Source: Elmis aenea
Lineage: Eukaryota > Arthropoda > Insecta > Coleoptera > Elmidae
Assembly (NCBI GenBank): GCA_947652605.1
Contig: OX393579.1
Location: 43,034,970-43,098,969, forward strand
Length of the DNA stretch: 64,000 bases
Direction: 5' to 3'
The notes under the pieces: model-generated
Told to the model about the DNA's origin: nothing
Database searches by the model: none
Seen by the model: only the letters and a program-made list of their open reading frames with translations
Program-made: the position numbers and the translations under genes
Shown here: positions 55,340 through 64,000 of the stretch, piece by piece
How positions within the stretch are numbered: the first letter of the stretch is position 1
Layout of the letters: the number at the start of each line of letters is the position of its first letter

Positions 55340-56000
55340 CTTTTCATAAGATTATGTGACCACCTCAAAAACCGAGGCTAGTGGGTGGTCGCGATGGATG
55401 ACATTGGATACGTAATGGGAAGCGTTGACGATGAGGCACAGGACCATGTTGTGGAGCCTCTGTAGGATGGCAATATTGGAGTTATTAGCGGTGCCCATAC
55501 TTCGATTCCACAAGTCCAGACTAGCTTCAGAGGGACAATAGGGGAGTATCGTGTTTTCAAGGAATAACTTGGACTTTCAATCAATGAACCAATACTTTTT
55601 GCTTAATTTAAGGTTCAACTGCGCTTTGGAAATAAATTTTTTTGCCAATTAAACCTCCCGTCTAAAGGTATTTCCAGATATTTTACATCCTTGGTGTGAA
55701 AAAGTTGCCAGTTATTAATTTTGACCGATGCGCAAGTTTCTTTGCGCATTGTAAACGTGACGTCTAGATCTGGATTCATTGGTCTTAATTCGTCATTTCT
55801 TTAGTCAGTCCTGGATCATATTCAGGTTGTTTTGAAGGTTACTCGAAGCCGATCTGAAATCTGTATAAGTAGCAAGTATAGCTGTATCGTCGGCGAAGAT
55901 CATGAGTCTTGTTATCGGCAGGTCACTTGAGTATATGAGGTAAAGGACCGTCCTAGAACACTACCTTGGGGTACATCGGAGTTCCACCTTGATGAAACCA
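55340..56000 (-). pseudogene. Decayed Jockey-like reverse transcriptase fragment
   Basis: From about 56000 down the minus strand shows GSVLG-like sequence, then LMIFADDTAILATYTDFRSA, VTFTMRKETCASVKINNW, DVKYLEIPLDGRFNWQKN and KSKLFLENTILPYCPSEASL, NSNIAILQRLHNMVLCLIVN and HYVSNVIHRDHPL. The order matches the Jockey tail at 53195-53978. Several stops and at least three frameshifts show it is much older than that copy. It lies just outside the right end of the hAT-type element. Confidence 0.75.
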
Positions 56001-56197
56001 CACTTTTGGTGTACTCGGAAATATACCACAACATACTTTTTTTTTGTAAAAAAAAAAGTTATAAAATAAGTTTTTACCTTGATTAATCGAATACTAATTT
56101 GTACCCAACGATTAAACAGTGCTTAATAAACTTTATGTAAAGGTCGAGGATTGCTTAATTAAAAAAATTCTACGTATTAGGCCTGAACTTCACGATA
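56001..56197. other. Short AT-rich spacer
   Basis: No feature recognised. Confidence 0.5.
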
Positions 56198-56308
56198 ATG
56201 CGTCATGAAAATGCGCCAGTTCACATGACTGAAGTTTTGTCGGCATTATTTGAAAAGAACGGGGTTGCCGTCGTACAACATACATCTGCAGGATGTCTCC
56301 AAATTTGA
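56198..56308 (+). pseudogene. mariner/Tc1-type transposase fragment
   Basis: The plus strand just upstream encodes LHDNA, then after a small duplication MRHENAPVHMTEVLSALF, then EKNGVAVVQHTSAG and a stop. The H-D-N-A-P-x-H ... L-F-E-x-N-G-V-x-V-x-x-H pattern is the second catalytic block of a Tc1/mariner DDE transposase. The third catalytic block (Y-S-P-D) is replaced by unrelated residues. A repeated GATAATGCG / GAAAATGCG at the start suggests a local slippage event. No other part of the element is recognised nearby. Confidence 0.55.
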
Positions 56309-57447
56309 GATCTGAAATTGAAGTCGAAAGGGAGAAGTTTGAATTATATACCGACAAATAAAAAAATATGACAGGTGAATTGAAGGCTATCTCAAAAAAA
56401 CACATTAAAAAACATTCCTGATCAAAGTGCAAGATATAAAGCGAGGTATAAAGCATATATATTATGCTGAAGTCAAATTAATAAAATTTTTGGCACTCGT
56501 ATGGTATTTTTTGTTGTTTGAGTAGTTTGAGAATCCTACACATTTTATAGCATGTCAAATTTCCTGTTTATCTTTGATAGAACCACCGTCATTTTTGTCA
56601 AGAATCTAAGTTAACAGTACACTTCAAATCCCCTATTGTTTGTTTTTTTTTGTAAGAAATCGCATTTTTTAGTGTGTATTGTTTGCGCTTTAAACTGTAA
56701 AGGTGTTTATAATTAAAACATTTAATTTGGCATTAAATTAAGAAACAATATCACGAGAAACAAGTTTTATTTATGGTTATTAATATCGATTATTAACCAC
56801 TGATAAAGTAAGGAGAGTGTTGCATTTTTACAAGATATCTTTCATAAGAAAGATAAGTGATTTGAAATGAATTTTTTTATAGTAATTAAATAAACAGACC
56901 TATAACCACTGTCACTCCGTTAAAAGCGTACTAAACTTTTTCTATCGGCAAAGTCCACCAACGTGCTTATTGTTCTTAGAATATGCTGTGTTTTGTTAAA
57001 TAATATTTGAGGGTTTAGAATGTTTAGATCGTAACCCCAAGTGACTTTATTGTCGATTTTGTGTTGTGATCATGCAGATCTTCATAAGCAAAAACATAGA
57101 AACAATCTCACATTACAACAAATATGATGGTACAGAAAATAATGCATGTTAAACGAATTTTAATTACGGCGCGTCCACCAATTGTTAATTTATTACAAAA
57201 AATCTGCAACCTCAAGTAAGTTCTGTAATCATTTTCACAAAAAAAGCATGATGTTGTTTTATTTTATCTTTTTTTCCCGTGTGTATACACATGCAATTGT
57301 CTTTATTTTTGATTTATTATTGTTAATGCATATGCAAAGTGCTCTTTCTAGAAGCGAAAGTATGAATGAAAATATAATATAATTGTTTAAGTAAAACGCT
57401 TATTAAATTAGAGATCTAAAAATTTATCATTACCTTCGTTGCCTGTA
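56309..57447. other. AT-rich gene-free DNA
   Basis: No gene or repeat recognised. Confidence 0.5.
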
Positions 57448-58666
57448 CAGGGTGGGCAAATTTCGATGTTTTATTAGGGAATCTCGGTAACTATAAGAGG
57501 TATCAAAAAACGGACCGCGCATCCTCAATCTCTTTTTTCGAGAAAAACTTAATGGTGAAAACTAAAATTCGTTATCGTCTTTTGTTTTCGAGTTATCAGC
57601 GATAACTCGATTTTTCGACTTTTCGTTTTATGACTGTATCTCGCTTGTTTATGAAAATAAACAAAAATAATTTTGACGTTCTACAGGCACTTTTTTGATA
57701 GGAATGCAGTGGCGTAGTCAATTTTTCAAAAAAAAAATCAGAAATTTGAGTTGTGACATAAAGTTGTATTTTTTTAAATGAAACCCATAGTTGGCTATGA
57801 CTTATTTAAATTCCTTATTTTTTTGTCATTCCAAATATATAAGGGTTGATGTATTTATTTTCAATAATACGCAAGTTACGGAGGTTTTTTAGTTTTTTTT
57901 TCGAAACAAAATTATAGTAGGCTGTGAAAACAAAAACAAAACAAGGTGTAAAACCTTTTAAAACTCATTTGGTACAAATTATGAAGGTTTAGTAATTTGT
58001 TGTTGTGATAAACATCGTAAATATATGGAAATAAGGAAACAACGATAAAGTCGGAATCTGCAGTAATGTAGTTTATTGTAGTTTATCTTATGTTCAAATA
58101 TTTGTAATGTTTATCACAACAACAAATTACAAAACCTTCGTAACTTGTACCAAATGAGTTTTAAAAGGTTTTACACCTTGTTTTGTTTTTGTTTTCACAG
58201 CCTACTATAATTTTGTTTCGAAAAAAAACTAAAAAACCTCCGTAACTTGCGTATTATTGAAAATAAATACATCAACCCTTATATATTTGGAATGACAAAA
58301 AAATAAGGAAATAAGCCATAGCCATCTATGGGTTCCATTTGAAAAAATAGAACTTTATGTCACAACTCGAATTTCGGATTTTTTTTTTTAAATTGTCTAC
58401 GCCACTGCATTTCTATCAAAAAATTGCCTGTAGAACGTCAAAATTATTTTCGTTTATTTTCATAAACAAGCGAGATACAGTCATAAAACGAAAAGTCGAA
58501 AAATCGAGTTATCGGCGATAACTCGAAAACAAAAGACGATACCCAATTTTTGTTTTCACCATTAAGTTTTTCTCGAAAAAAGAGATCGAGGATGCGCGGT
58601 CCGTTTTTTGATACCTCTTATAGTTGCCGAGATTCCCTATGAAAACATCGAAATTTGCCCACCCTC
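57448..58666. mobile_element. 1.2-kb palindromic TA-CAGGGTG element
   Basis: CAGGGTGGGCAAATTTCGATG at 57448 pairs with CGAAATTTGCCCACCCT at the right; the last bases are CTC instead of CTG. The arms of about 560 bp are nearly identical around a loop at about 58015-58110. The module AGTTGGCTATGAC lies at about 57792-57804, near the position it has in the pogo-like TIR. TA at 58667-58668 is shared with the next element. Confidence 0.85.
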
Positions 58667-58668
58667 TA

Positions 58669-59571
58669 CAGAACGGACCAAATTCGAATGTTTTACGGGG
58701 TATCTCAAATACTATCAAAAATAGCGAACATTTAATAATAGTGTCTTGGATTACTTTTTTCAGATAAACACCCCGTATTATTAGATTTTCCATTTTGGCA
58801 CTAAGTCAAAAAAATGCAATTTCATCGATGAAAATTTAACTAAATGTTGTATGAATAATTTTTTTTTATAAATATTTGTATGCTCAAGTTAAAAACAAAC
58901 TTAAAAATTTGTTAGTGACTTGATTTTTAAGATGTGAAGTAAACTTATATTTTTTTAAATGGAAACCCTTATAGGCTATGACTTTATATAATACTGCGTT
59001 TTTTTTTTCAATTTTTGTAAATAATATAGTTTGATGTTGCAAAAATAACCGAGTTATTGCTTATTTTGTATAAATTGTAATATTAAAGTTTGCCATGATT
59101 TCGTAAATGGAAATGACGATTAGTTGTTTATTAATAATTGCAAACATCACTTGTTTACGAAACCATGGCAAACTTTGATAATATTTTACAAAATTAGCCA
59201 TATCTTGGTTATATTTTGCAACAAATATATAATACTATAAATAGGGTGATCCACATAGAAGGGCCACCATTGGGATCTCGTAAACGGTAAGAACTACAAA
59301 GAAGTTTAAATGAGACAAACTGGTCCATGTTCGGAGACCCATTCAATGATGGTTTAAAGTTTTCAAAAATTTCCATGGTACGCTAGATAATAAACAAAAG
59401 TCAAAATAAGCATTATTTTTTAAATCGTTAATAACTCAGTCATACTTGATGCTTTGTTTATTATCTAGCGTATTTATTAAAAAAAAACCAAGCCCGATGT
59501 CAGATTTTTGCTAACTTTAATATTATCGTAATCGAGATACCCCGTAAAACATTCGAATTTGGTTCACCCTG
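58669..59571. mobile_element. CAGGGTGGACC-type element abutting the previous one
   Basis: GGACCAAATTCGAATGTTTT at the left and AAAACATTCGAATTTGGTTC with ACCCTG at the right are inverted. The left end reads CAGAACGGACC, a diverged CAGGGTGGACC. A truncated copy of the AGAAGGGCCAC subfamily (starting about 59252) lies inside. The module variant ATAGGCTATGAC is at about 58971-58982. Confidence 0.75.
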
Positions 59572-61140
59572 CACATTGTATTTTATGGGTCAGTTTTCTT
59601 AGACGTGGCGAAATCCAAGACAAGACCGAGGTGTGACCAGTTCTATGCAAGGGTGGATGCAGTTGCAGAGTAAGTCTGAAGAAAATTAAAAGTTTTATAG
59701 AATTGTATTTTCATAAACATTTTGAAGTGTTTGGTTTGAAACGCATTCATCTGCTCCAACAGTTTCTCAATTCCGTGTTTATTCTCTATTAACTGTTGGA
59801 GTAACCACACAATACAATTATTGGTGTGATTGAAGGGTAATTAATATCGTACTTTCTTAAATTTACTACTGGTTTTGTAAGATTTCCTGTTCTTACTGCT
59901 ATCAAAAAATATATTGCCAATCATATTTTTTTGTTTTTTTTTGTTTTAATAGTTTAACTTAAAGTTTGTAAGGATTTTTGTTAAGCCATCTTAAACATAA
60001 TTTAACTCCAGCAAATGTTCGCAGTTTTGGTTTTTTTGTTTTAAATCAGAAGGGCATGCACATCTGCGTATCTGAATTAAACATAATTGATTAAGATTCC
60101 ATAAATATCAACAAGGGCAGATGCATCTGATTTATTGCTCTCTAAAATATCATCGTTCGATTGTTAATAAATTTACTAATGTATTTATTATGCACGTCAC
60201 AGCTTGTTGTTAATTGCAGCTCCGTCATTCGCAGCGACCTAATAAACATTAAACATGGCGCATAATTCAGTCTTACCCTGTCCGGTGCTACCAACTCTCC
60301 ATATGCAGTTATATGCTGTCGTGGACACGCATGCTAGATCTATGTCTGATTTACCTAATATGAAACACGATAGATATAATTTCACCGATTCATAGTGGTT
60401 TAGTATTTAAATACATTTGCTGAATTTATGCTAGCAAATGTTAAGAAATTCATTGTTTCAAGCTTACGAAAATAAGTAAGTAGGTACTTTGTAGAAAAAT
60501 GAACTTATCATTAAACTGCATCAATGTTAAGTTGAAAAAAATTATTTGCAGAGAATCTTATGAATAGAAACCTTTTTCCCGCGTGGTTTTAATATTTTGG
60601 TAGAATTGGAAATCACCGTGTGCTTGGATCCCGGTGCATATTTACAGAATGGCCAGGCGTTTGTCTATTTGTGTAAATTGTAAACACATTTTCTTCCCTA
60701 CATTGAACAACTGGCCAGTAATTTTAATCTCTTGATTTGTTGATAGAAAACGTTAAATAATAATCCTTACAGACTGTTTAAGAGCAGTAAATTGTACTTA
60801 AATACTGTGATGAGACACTTTATATTTGTTTTATCGACTGCCCTTATTTATTTTTTCTTAAATTCATAAATTTAATTGCGTAATCTACGTCTGATATTAA
60901 GTATCTGATTTTAAGAGCCTAAACAACTGTCATGGTTGAGAAGATTAGACGCATTACTCCAGTTTCGACAGCAATGCCCTTATGCATTTTGTAATAATAG
61001 ATTCTATCAGATACACAGTGAAGACGTCATTGGTCTTGATAGATTTTGCCAATCGTTTTGGTAGCGCAGAGGATACTGTACACCAAATACTTTAGTATTA
61101 TAAATTATAGTACCTATAAAATATCTTAAGTAGAACGATT
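59572..61140. other. Gene-free stretch with candidate regulatory DNA
   Basis: About 60200-60360 is less AT-rich and repeat-free (AATTGCAGCTCCGTCATTC, ACATGGCGCATAATTC). It may be conserved non-coding DNA, but nothing in the sequence proves function. Confidence 0.3.
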
Positions 61141-61189
61141 TTTTCAAATCACCGTGTGAACTATCTAAGTATGGTAGACTTACGTCAAA

Positions 61190-61320
61190 TGTCGAACTGT
61201 CAATATCGATGTCGCGACATCGCGGCACTAGCGTCGTGACATCGTGTCATCGCGACATCAGGCTGCTCACACGGTGACATCAAAAGTCGCGACATCAAAT
61301 GTCACCGTGTGAACTACCCT
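61190..61320. repeat. GACATC/TCGCGA repeat cluster with hairpin
   Basis: GACATC occurs six times in about 110 bp, often as GTCGCGACATC. TCACACGGTGACAT and ATGTCACCGTGTGA (about 61268-61313) form a 14-bp perfect hairpin stem. The flanking word TCACCGTGTGAACTA also occurs at about 61150. It may be a foldback element or a slippage array. Confidence 0.6.
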
Positions 61321-61449
61321 TAATAGTTGCTTAGGTACCTAATGTTTTTACAAATTTACAATATTTTATACCTACTCCAAAGGAATCATAGATGATATTC
61401 ATAATTCGTATTTTCCGGTTTTTTCAAAAAGAATTGATTTGTTAATATA

Positions 61450-61560
61450 CAGGGTATTTTACTTTTCGATGTGGCACTATTGCCATCTCCGTAAATAATG
61501 TAAATACAAGATTGGTTAAATGCAACAAAAGTTGACTATTTATAGTAATGTATTTTAACA
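61450..61560. repeat. Solo CAGGGTATTTTACTTTTCG end
   Basis: A TA-flanked left end of the CAGGGTG group, followed by GATGTGGCACTATTGCC. No matching right end was recognised. Confidence 0.4.
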
Positions 61561-62009
61561 AGATATTGTTTTGTTTTAAAATTCCATAGCTTGCGTGATG
61601 TAATAAAAATTCGAAATCGATAAAAAAAACTAAACTTAAATATTTCGGCTTTCGACTATTTTTGCTAAAACACAAAAATGCCAAAGTAAAATTGCTTGAT
61701 TTTGTTTGCTATAAAATTGTGATAGTCAAATTTTTATTTATGAATTACCGTGCGAGATATTTAATAATACCTACTTTTTTTTTATGGCAGTCTTAGTCGG
61801 CGATGATTAGATATACAGATTTTTTTTCTCTACAGTGACATAATATTGTATGTATAATAAGCGAAATAATTATCAAATTGCAACATTTAAGATAAAAATC
61901 AACTTCTCATGGTAAAACTTTAACTTTTATTGTTTTATTTCGACTCTTGTTAGTCTATTTTGTCACTCTTTGGACGTTGAAATTAAAACAAATGTAATGA
62001 AAAGTAAAC
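61561..62009. other. AT-rich spacer
   Basis: No feature recognised. Confidence 0.5.
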
Positions 62010-62011
62010 TA

Positions 62012-62852
62012 TAAGGGTTATGCAGAAGTTCTCGTGGTTTTTAATTTTTTTGTATGGATAAACAAGGAAGACAATAATAATATTTTAATCACTGGAATAC
62101 CACCCATCAGTATCCATACACTTTTGCCATTTTTCAGGCAAAAGTTGAATACCACTTCGAAAAAGAAACTTCTTCCTTTAAATCGATATACTCCTTGATG
62201 CAATTTCGCACTTCTTCAGTGTAACTGAACCAGCCAATGTGAGTTGCAAATATTAAAAAGGGTACAAATCTGAAGAAGCCATATCGGGTGAATAGGCTGC
62301 ATGAGGCAACACTTCCCGTTCCAATTGCAAGATGGTTTTTTCTATCAATGAAAAAAGTTTTTTTTTGTGTCGGGCAAGAAGGGCGAAGCTTGTTGTCAAT
62401 CTCTGATTACCGTTGCGCTCTGATGGGGAGCCCATTTCCTAACTTTTTGGATCTTTTCCATTGCCTGTAGCTTGCGTAAAACAGTTGACTAATTGATCCC
62501 TAGCTGTTTAGCCAATTCATTTGTAAATTGGGTAGGGTCATAATCTAGGAGGGCTTGAAGATCATCATCACCTGTTTTTTGAGGTCTTGCGCTTCACGGT
62601 TTGTCTTCAAAGCTAGTTTTGTACCAGTTTAAGACTGTTATTTCGCCAATATAGCCTTTTCCATGCGCTTATTCAATCATTTGCTATGCTTCTGCTTTAG
62701 ATTTACTTAAATTAAATGAGAAAAAAAGACAGTGGAGCAAGTGCCAAGTTTAAATTTAAAATATGTACCTTACGAAATATGCGCGGTTCTAAGATGTCAA
62801 AATATTTTTATATCTTCTATTGGTGACTGGGAGAACTTATGCATACCCCTTA
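62012..62852 (-). mobile_element. Internally deleted mariner element
   Basis: TAAGGGTTATGCAGAAGTTCTC and (right, reverse complement) TAAGGGGTATGCATAAGTTC are inverted termini flanked by TA (62010-62011, 62853-62854). At 841 bp it is shorter than a full mariner (about 1.3 kb), because the middle of the transposase is deleted. Confidence 0.8.
62030..62720 (-). pseudogene. mariner transposase with catalytic-core deletion
   Basis: The minus strand begins with QTGDDDLQALLDYDPTQF, ELAKQLGINQSTVLRKLQ and KIQKVRKWAPHQ, the second helix-turn-helix and W-x-P-H-x-L motif of mariner. It then jumps to REVLPHAAYSPDMASSD, the third catalytic block, and ends with MAKVYGY near the W-x-K-C terminus. The first and second catalytic Asp blocks are deleted, and stops and frameshifts follow. 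It is inactive, but its termini could still be recognised by an intact relative. Confidence 0.8.
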
Positions 62853-62854
62853 TA

Positions 62855-63560
62855 ATGACATCCTGTATTATACGGATAAGTATAGTGTTTTATAAATCGG
62901 TTCTAATTTTTCTAAATAATTATGCATGGTTTTGTTCGGTTTAAAGAAATAGCTGATGTATTTATCTTTTTTAGAGGTGTTATATGTGTTAACAGTTGGT
63001 TAACGGATACGTTTACTTGGGTACAATGTTTTAAAATGTAGTTAAAAATATTTATGTAGTTAAGAAACGTTTAAGTAAGTTTCATAAACGAATTTGCTGT
63101 ACAATGGCATTTAAATTTAAATTGCTTAAAATGTTGCAAATAACACGTTTTTGTAAAGTATTTCTTTAGGTATTTTATCAATCGCTGTAAATATTGAGTT
63201 AGTAAACTGAAAGTTTTGATTATATTTCCTTAAATTTTCTTAAATTTAGGTTATTAATATTGTCCACAGTAGCAGTTATCATCAAAAGCTCTTGTAGCAT
63301 TATGGGCCGTTTATTATGTGCGTGTAGCGAAATGAAATAAAATGTAAAGTCGTTATGAATGGCTGGTTATGTTTGTTAGTTAACGCGTGTGTGCAGCAAA
63401 AGCTTAAATATTGTAGATCTGTTCTGAAAGCAGCAGTAGTTGACCTTATACCTACCTGCAAAGCTCGCTTCGTCAAAATCCGATACGCGATAGCAAATCC
63501 TCCGAATATTCAAATGACTCTATGTACTGCAACAATTTTAATCTCCTGATAATAAAAATG
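62855..63560. other. AT-rich gene-free DNA
   Basis: No gene or repeat recognised. Confidence 0.5.
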
Positions 63561-63920
63561 AAAATAAATGTTCATCGCCGGAGCATGTATGCGAGCGCGG
63601 CCATATAAATTATGGCCATCAGCCCATCAGAGAGGGAGTAAGCCGGGCTATTTGTTATTTTTCATTTCGAAAAATCCAGTAATTTAGTTTCTGTAGTGTA
63701 TGCAGCTCGCTCCCATATCACATTTCCTGGCTTTTTATGGCGCAATGATACATCATTCAATATCGGCCGTATTAATGGCCGGTCTCTCGCTACTGAACCA
63801 CCGACACCCCCTCCCCCTGCCCCCCACCTCCTCTACTGATAACATGTTACCCACGGTATACTAAACGTGTACGAATTGCTCCACGGTCCTTACCCCACTT
63901 TACACGCTCCAAGATCATTT
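63561..63920. other. GC-richer repeat-free island
   Basis: Contains ATAAATTATGGCCATC, TTTTTATGGCGCAATG and ATATCGGCCGTATTAATG, with a C-rich run at about 63803-63832. It differs sharply in composition from its flanks and has no repeat signature or long ORF. Candidate regulatory DNA only. Confidence 0.3.
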
Positions 63921-64000
63921 TAATTCGTATTGTTATTTAATAAAACCGAAAAATTTTATAAATCCCTTTTTTGAGTTTATGTAACAACAATTAAGGGATT

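Overview
The window is eukaryotic, AT-rich, intergenic or intronic DNA with no recognisable host exon. Its transposon mix suggests an arthropod, most likely an insect: pogo-like and mariner elements, many hAT elements, a piggyBac remnant, a Penelope-like retroelement, and Jockey-like and other non-LTR reverse transcriptase fragments. The species cannot be fixed from the sequence. There is one 200-base assembly gap (2256-2455).

Layout. 0-7.2 kb: an old inverted-arm relic (about 318-7150) holds a small MITE with a 9-bp target duplication and a nearly complete pogo-like transposon (1793-6124). The transposon has arms of more than 460 bp, a 490-residue DDE transposase with a C-terminal Cys/His domain, a Penelope insertion and a tRNA-like SINE head. 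7.8-12.4 kb: a four-layer nest, with a MITE split by a hAT element, which is in turn split by a second hAT element and a 2.3-kb palindrome. 12.4-20.6 kb: a hAT MITE, decayed LINE pieces and palindromic elements ending TA-CAGGGTG. 21.5-23.2 kb: nested MITEs, then a 569-bp piggyBac derivative that keeps only the cysteine-rich DNA-binding domain. 26-34.7 kb: LINE 3' fragments, a hAT copy, a hAT MITE and solo element ends. 36-43 kb: a Helitron-like end and two hAT MITEs with perfect 8-bp target duplications. 44.9-56.3 kb: mariner copies split by a MITE, a hAT MITE and a young 5'-truncated LINE, then a hAT element carrying an unusual nested element and two reverse transcriptase fragments. 57.4-62.9 kb: two abutting palindromic elements and a deleted mariner.

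How the parts fit. The most coherent candidate system is the TA-CAGGGTG group. One copy carries a transposase. Other copies are palindromes of 0.6-2.3 kb, and several share a subterminal module (core TTGGCTATGAC) about 290-330 bp from the end. The likely reading is one autonomous pogo-like source with a set of long-arm, transposase-free derivatives. Family assignments rest on motifs and termini read by eye; no database search was possible.
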